Assembly: GCA_964552055.1 (NCBI GenBank)
Contig: CAZKFL010000021.1
Coordinates: 1-34,476, forward strand
Length of the DNA stretch: 34,476 nucleotides
DNA from: VGMD01 sp964552055
GTDB lineage: Bacteria; Chlamydiota; Chlamydiia; Chlamydiales; 2-12-FULL-49-11
Reading direction: 5' to 3'
Part shown: positions 33,328-34,476 of the stretch, one piece after another
Layout of the letters: every line of letters starts with the position of its first letter
How positions within the stretch are numbered: the first letter of the stretch is position 1
Program-made: the position numbers and the translations under genes
The notes under the pieces: generated by a model
The model's input: the letters and a program-made list of their open reading frames with translations, nothing else
What the model was told of the DNA's origin: nothing
The model's database searches: none

Positions 33328-33542
33328 TGGGGAAAACTAGGTTATCAGCTAAGATAAATTTATTTTCTAAAATGGACCTGCGCGCAGCAGCTGCCGATTA
33401 GGTCAGTGCAACACAGTTGCATCTGATTAGAAGTGAACGATTGCGTTTCCGATTGCGAATTAAGGAATAGCATTTGAAATCTGTGGATGCAGCTTTCAAA
33501 AATAAGTTTTATTAAAATTTGAATTGTCGCTAGAATGTTCGT

Positions 33543-33776
33543 ATGAATTTTTTAACTGAACTAGAACGAGATCAACTTAAATTTCAACAGAGACGCGAAC
33601 GTGATAGAAGAGTATATAATCGAACTAAAGCCGCGCTTCTCCATGATAAGGGTTGGTCACCTAAAGAGATTGTAAGAGTTTTATTGATTTCAAATGAAGC
33701 TGTCCGTAATCACATAGCGGTACCTTCTTCCTTGTGTTCGGTGACAGGCATACCTGACACCGAACATTCCGAATGA
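33543..33776 (+). pseudogene. Truncated IS630-type transposase N-terminus
   Basis: 77 codons whose first ~58 (MNFLTELERDQLKFQQRRERDRRVYNRTKAALLHDKGWSPKEIVRVLLISNEAVRNHI) read as the N-terminal helix-turn-helix of IS630-family transposases. The rest of the protein, including the DDE domain, is missing, and the frame runs into unrelated sequence at about 33717, next to a palindrome. It is a dead remnant unless a small DNA-binding protein has been retained. Confidence 0.6.
33737..33764. repeat. Short palindrome at the transposase truncation
   Basis: TTCGGTGACAGG (33737-33748) pairs with CCTGACACCGAA (33753-33764), with a CATA loop and one A-A mismatch. It resembles a REP-type or element-end hairpin and lies where the IS630-like frame is broken. 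Confidence 0.45.
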
Positions 33777-33797
33777 AAGGCAGTCAGACAACGCTTA

Positions 33798-34226
33798 CTA
33801 TATCAAGTCTAATCCTTTCCAATTTTTTTTCAGAGAATCAATATAGGTGTCGGTCGGAAGGCAATTTATCATAATTAGTCTTTCTTTATTTCTATCACAA
33901 AGAAGAGTGATGACTAAATGAGAAATCACTGGGAGTTGAAAAAATGAAAATTTAAACAATCTCGCAATTGGAAAAACTAGACAAACAATTTTTTCAATTG
34001 AAAAACACAAAGCAGAATAGGGAACACAAACAACTAGTCTGTCGATAAATTTTGTGGTTGAAAATTTATTTTGCCCTAATATTTCACCAAAATAAAAGCA
34101 TTTAGTAAAATTATAGATGCGAAAAAGAGCTGTTTGTGGAAAAAAAACTACGTCGGCGACCTTTGAAGTTGCAATTTCTTCTAAATATGAACTGCACGTT
34201 GAAATAATTCCCTTACATGTTTCCAT
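33798..34226 (-). CDS. Hypothetical protein, 142 residues
   Basis: A 142-residue protein with AAGGAAG about 7 bases upstream of the ATG, so it is probably a real gene. It is Cys- and Phe-rich, with hydrophobic stretches (RLVVCVPYSALCFSIEKIVCLVFPIARLFKF and LPVISHLVITLLC) that might contact membranes, and ends DSLKKNWKGLDLI. No family is recognised. It is divergent from the DUF378 gene. Confidence 0.55.
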   Translation of the reverse strand: METCKGIISTCSSYLEEIATSKVADVVFFPQTALFRIYNFTKCFYFGEILGQNKFSTTKFIDRLVVCVPYSALCFSIEKIVCLVFPIARLFKFSFFQLPVISHLVITLLCDRNKERLIMINCLPTDTYIDSLKKNWKGLDLI

Positions 34227-34361
34227 AAAACAACTTCCTTAAGTTTAAATTTCATAAAGAATACTAAGAAAATAGCATAATCTCAACTAAAAAATTATTT
34301 ATTGCTAAATATTTATAAAAACATAAGATAAAATTTTGTATTAAATCATAAAAGAAGTTCT

Positions 34362-34476
34362 ATGAAACCGTTAGATGTAGCTGCCGCAATTTTATTAGTT
34401 ATCGGAGGACTTAATTGGGGCTTAGTTGGAATAGCTGATTTTAACTTAGTTACTTATGCACTAGGTTCAATGGATG
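34362..34476 (+). CDS. DUF378 small membrane protein (partial, runs off the window)
   Basis: The first 38 codons of a gene continuing past the window edge. The sequence MKPLDVAAAILLVIGGLNWGLVGI matches the start of DUF378 proteins, small two-helix inner-membrane proteins of unknown function (about 60-80 residues) with the conserved GGLNWGLVG. An AAGAAG ribosome site precedes the ATG. Confidence 0.85.
   Translation, partial: MKPLDVAAAILLVIGGLNWGLVGIADFNLVTYALGSMD

Noticed and set aside
33328..33542. A possible RNA gene around TGCAACACAGTTGCA and the repeated CGATTGCG.
   Set aside because: No tRNA cloverleaf, promoter or terminator can be assembled; only a 6-bp hairpin and a short direct repeat.

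Overview
This 34.5-kb AT-rich window most likely comes from an environmental member of the Chlamydiota that lives inside amoebae or similar hosts. The organism is inferred, because the window holds no rRNA or core marker gene. The evidence is: an LcrH/SycD-type type III secretion chaperone directly upstream of an Inc-like protein with a clustered hydrophobic domain; a BrnQ branched-chain amino acid transporter; an OMP-type beta-barrel; and many large orphan proteins with a common low-complexity Gly/Ala/Ser linker, as expected of secreted effectors. A run of exactly 10 N (14909-14918) marks a scaffold join.

Layout. 1-7.6 kb: a start-less Gly/His-rich reading frame, a divergent pair of paralogous small Cys-containing proteins, a giant Cys-rich GH16 protein, and a GH5_12-like (glucosylceramidase/steryl-glucosidase-type) protein cut off before its catalytic nucleophile. 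7.6-9.2 kb: an SPFH/prohibitin-like membrane protein and a small exported orphan. 9.2-15 kb: the Inc-like protein with its chaperone, plus two orphan effector candidates; one is switched out of frame at a G8 tract and the other carries the assembly gap. 15-15.5 kb: two long palindromic (MITE-like) elements. 15.5-16.7 kb: an exported beta-helix protein. 16.8-21.0 kb: a minus-strand operon DUF2177 > DUF1295-DUF2878-DCC fusion > SDR > photolyase-related protein, a set usually tied to light or singlet-oxygen stress. 21.2-25.7 kb: an orphan with a possible ubiquitin-like segment, a complete GH5 catalytic domain, and an outer-membrane beta-barrel. 25.8-30.9 kb: a two-gene orphan operon, a third long palindrome and another orphan. 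30.9-33.3 kb: a well-formed transcription attenuator (promoter, Ile-containing leader peptide, mutually exclusive hairpins, terminator) in front of brnQ and an ATP-grasp gene. 33.5 kb to the end: an IS630-type transposase remnant, a hypothetical gene and the start of a DUF378 gene.

How the parts may work together: the glycan-active proteins (GH16, GH5, GH5_12-like, beta-helix) could act on host or cyst-wall polysaccharides and glycolipids. The chaperone/Inc pair and the linker-bearing orphans look like host-interaction cargo. The brnQ attenuator would couple uptake of branched-chain amino acids to charged tRNA supply in an organism that draws amino acids from its host. The strongest single observation is the brnQ attenuator. 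The light-stress operon with its triple-domain fusion, the nested Cys-rich GH16 and the palindromic elements follow.
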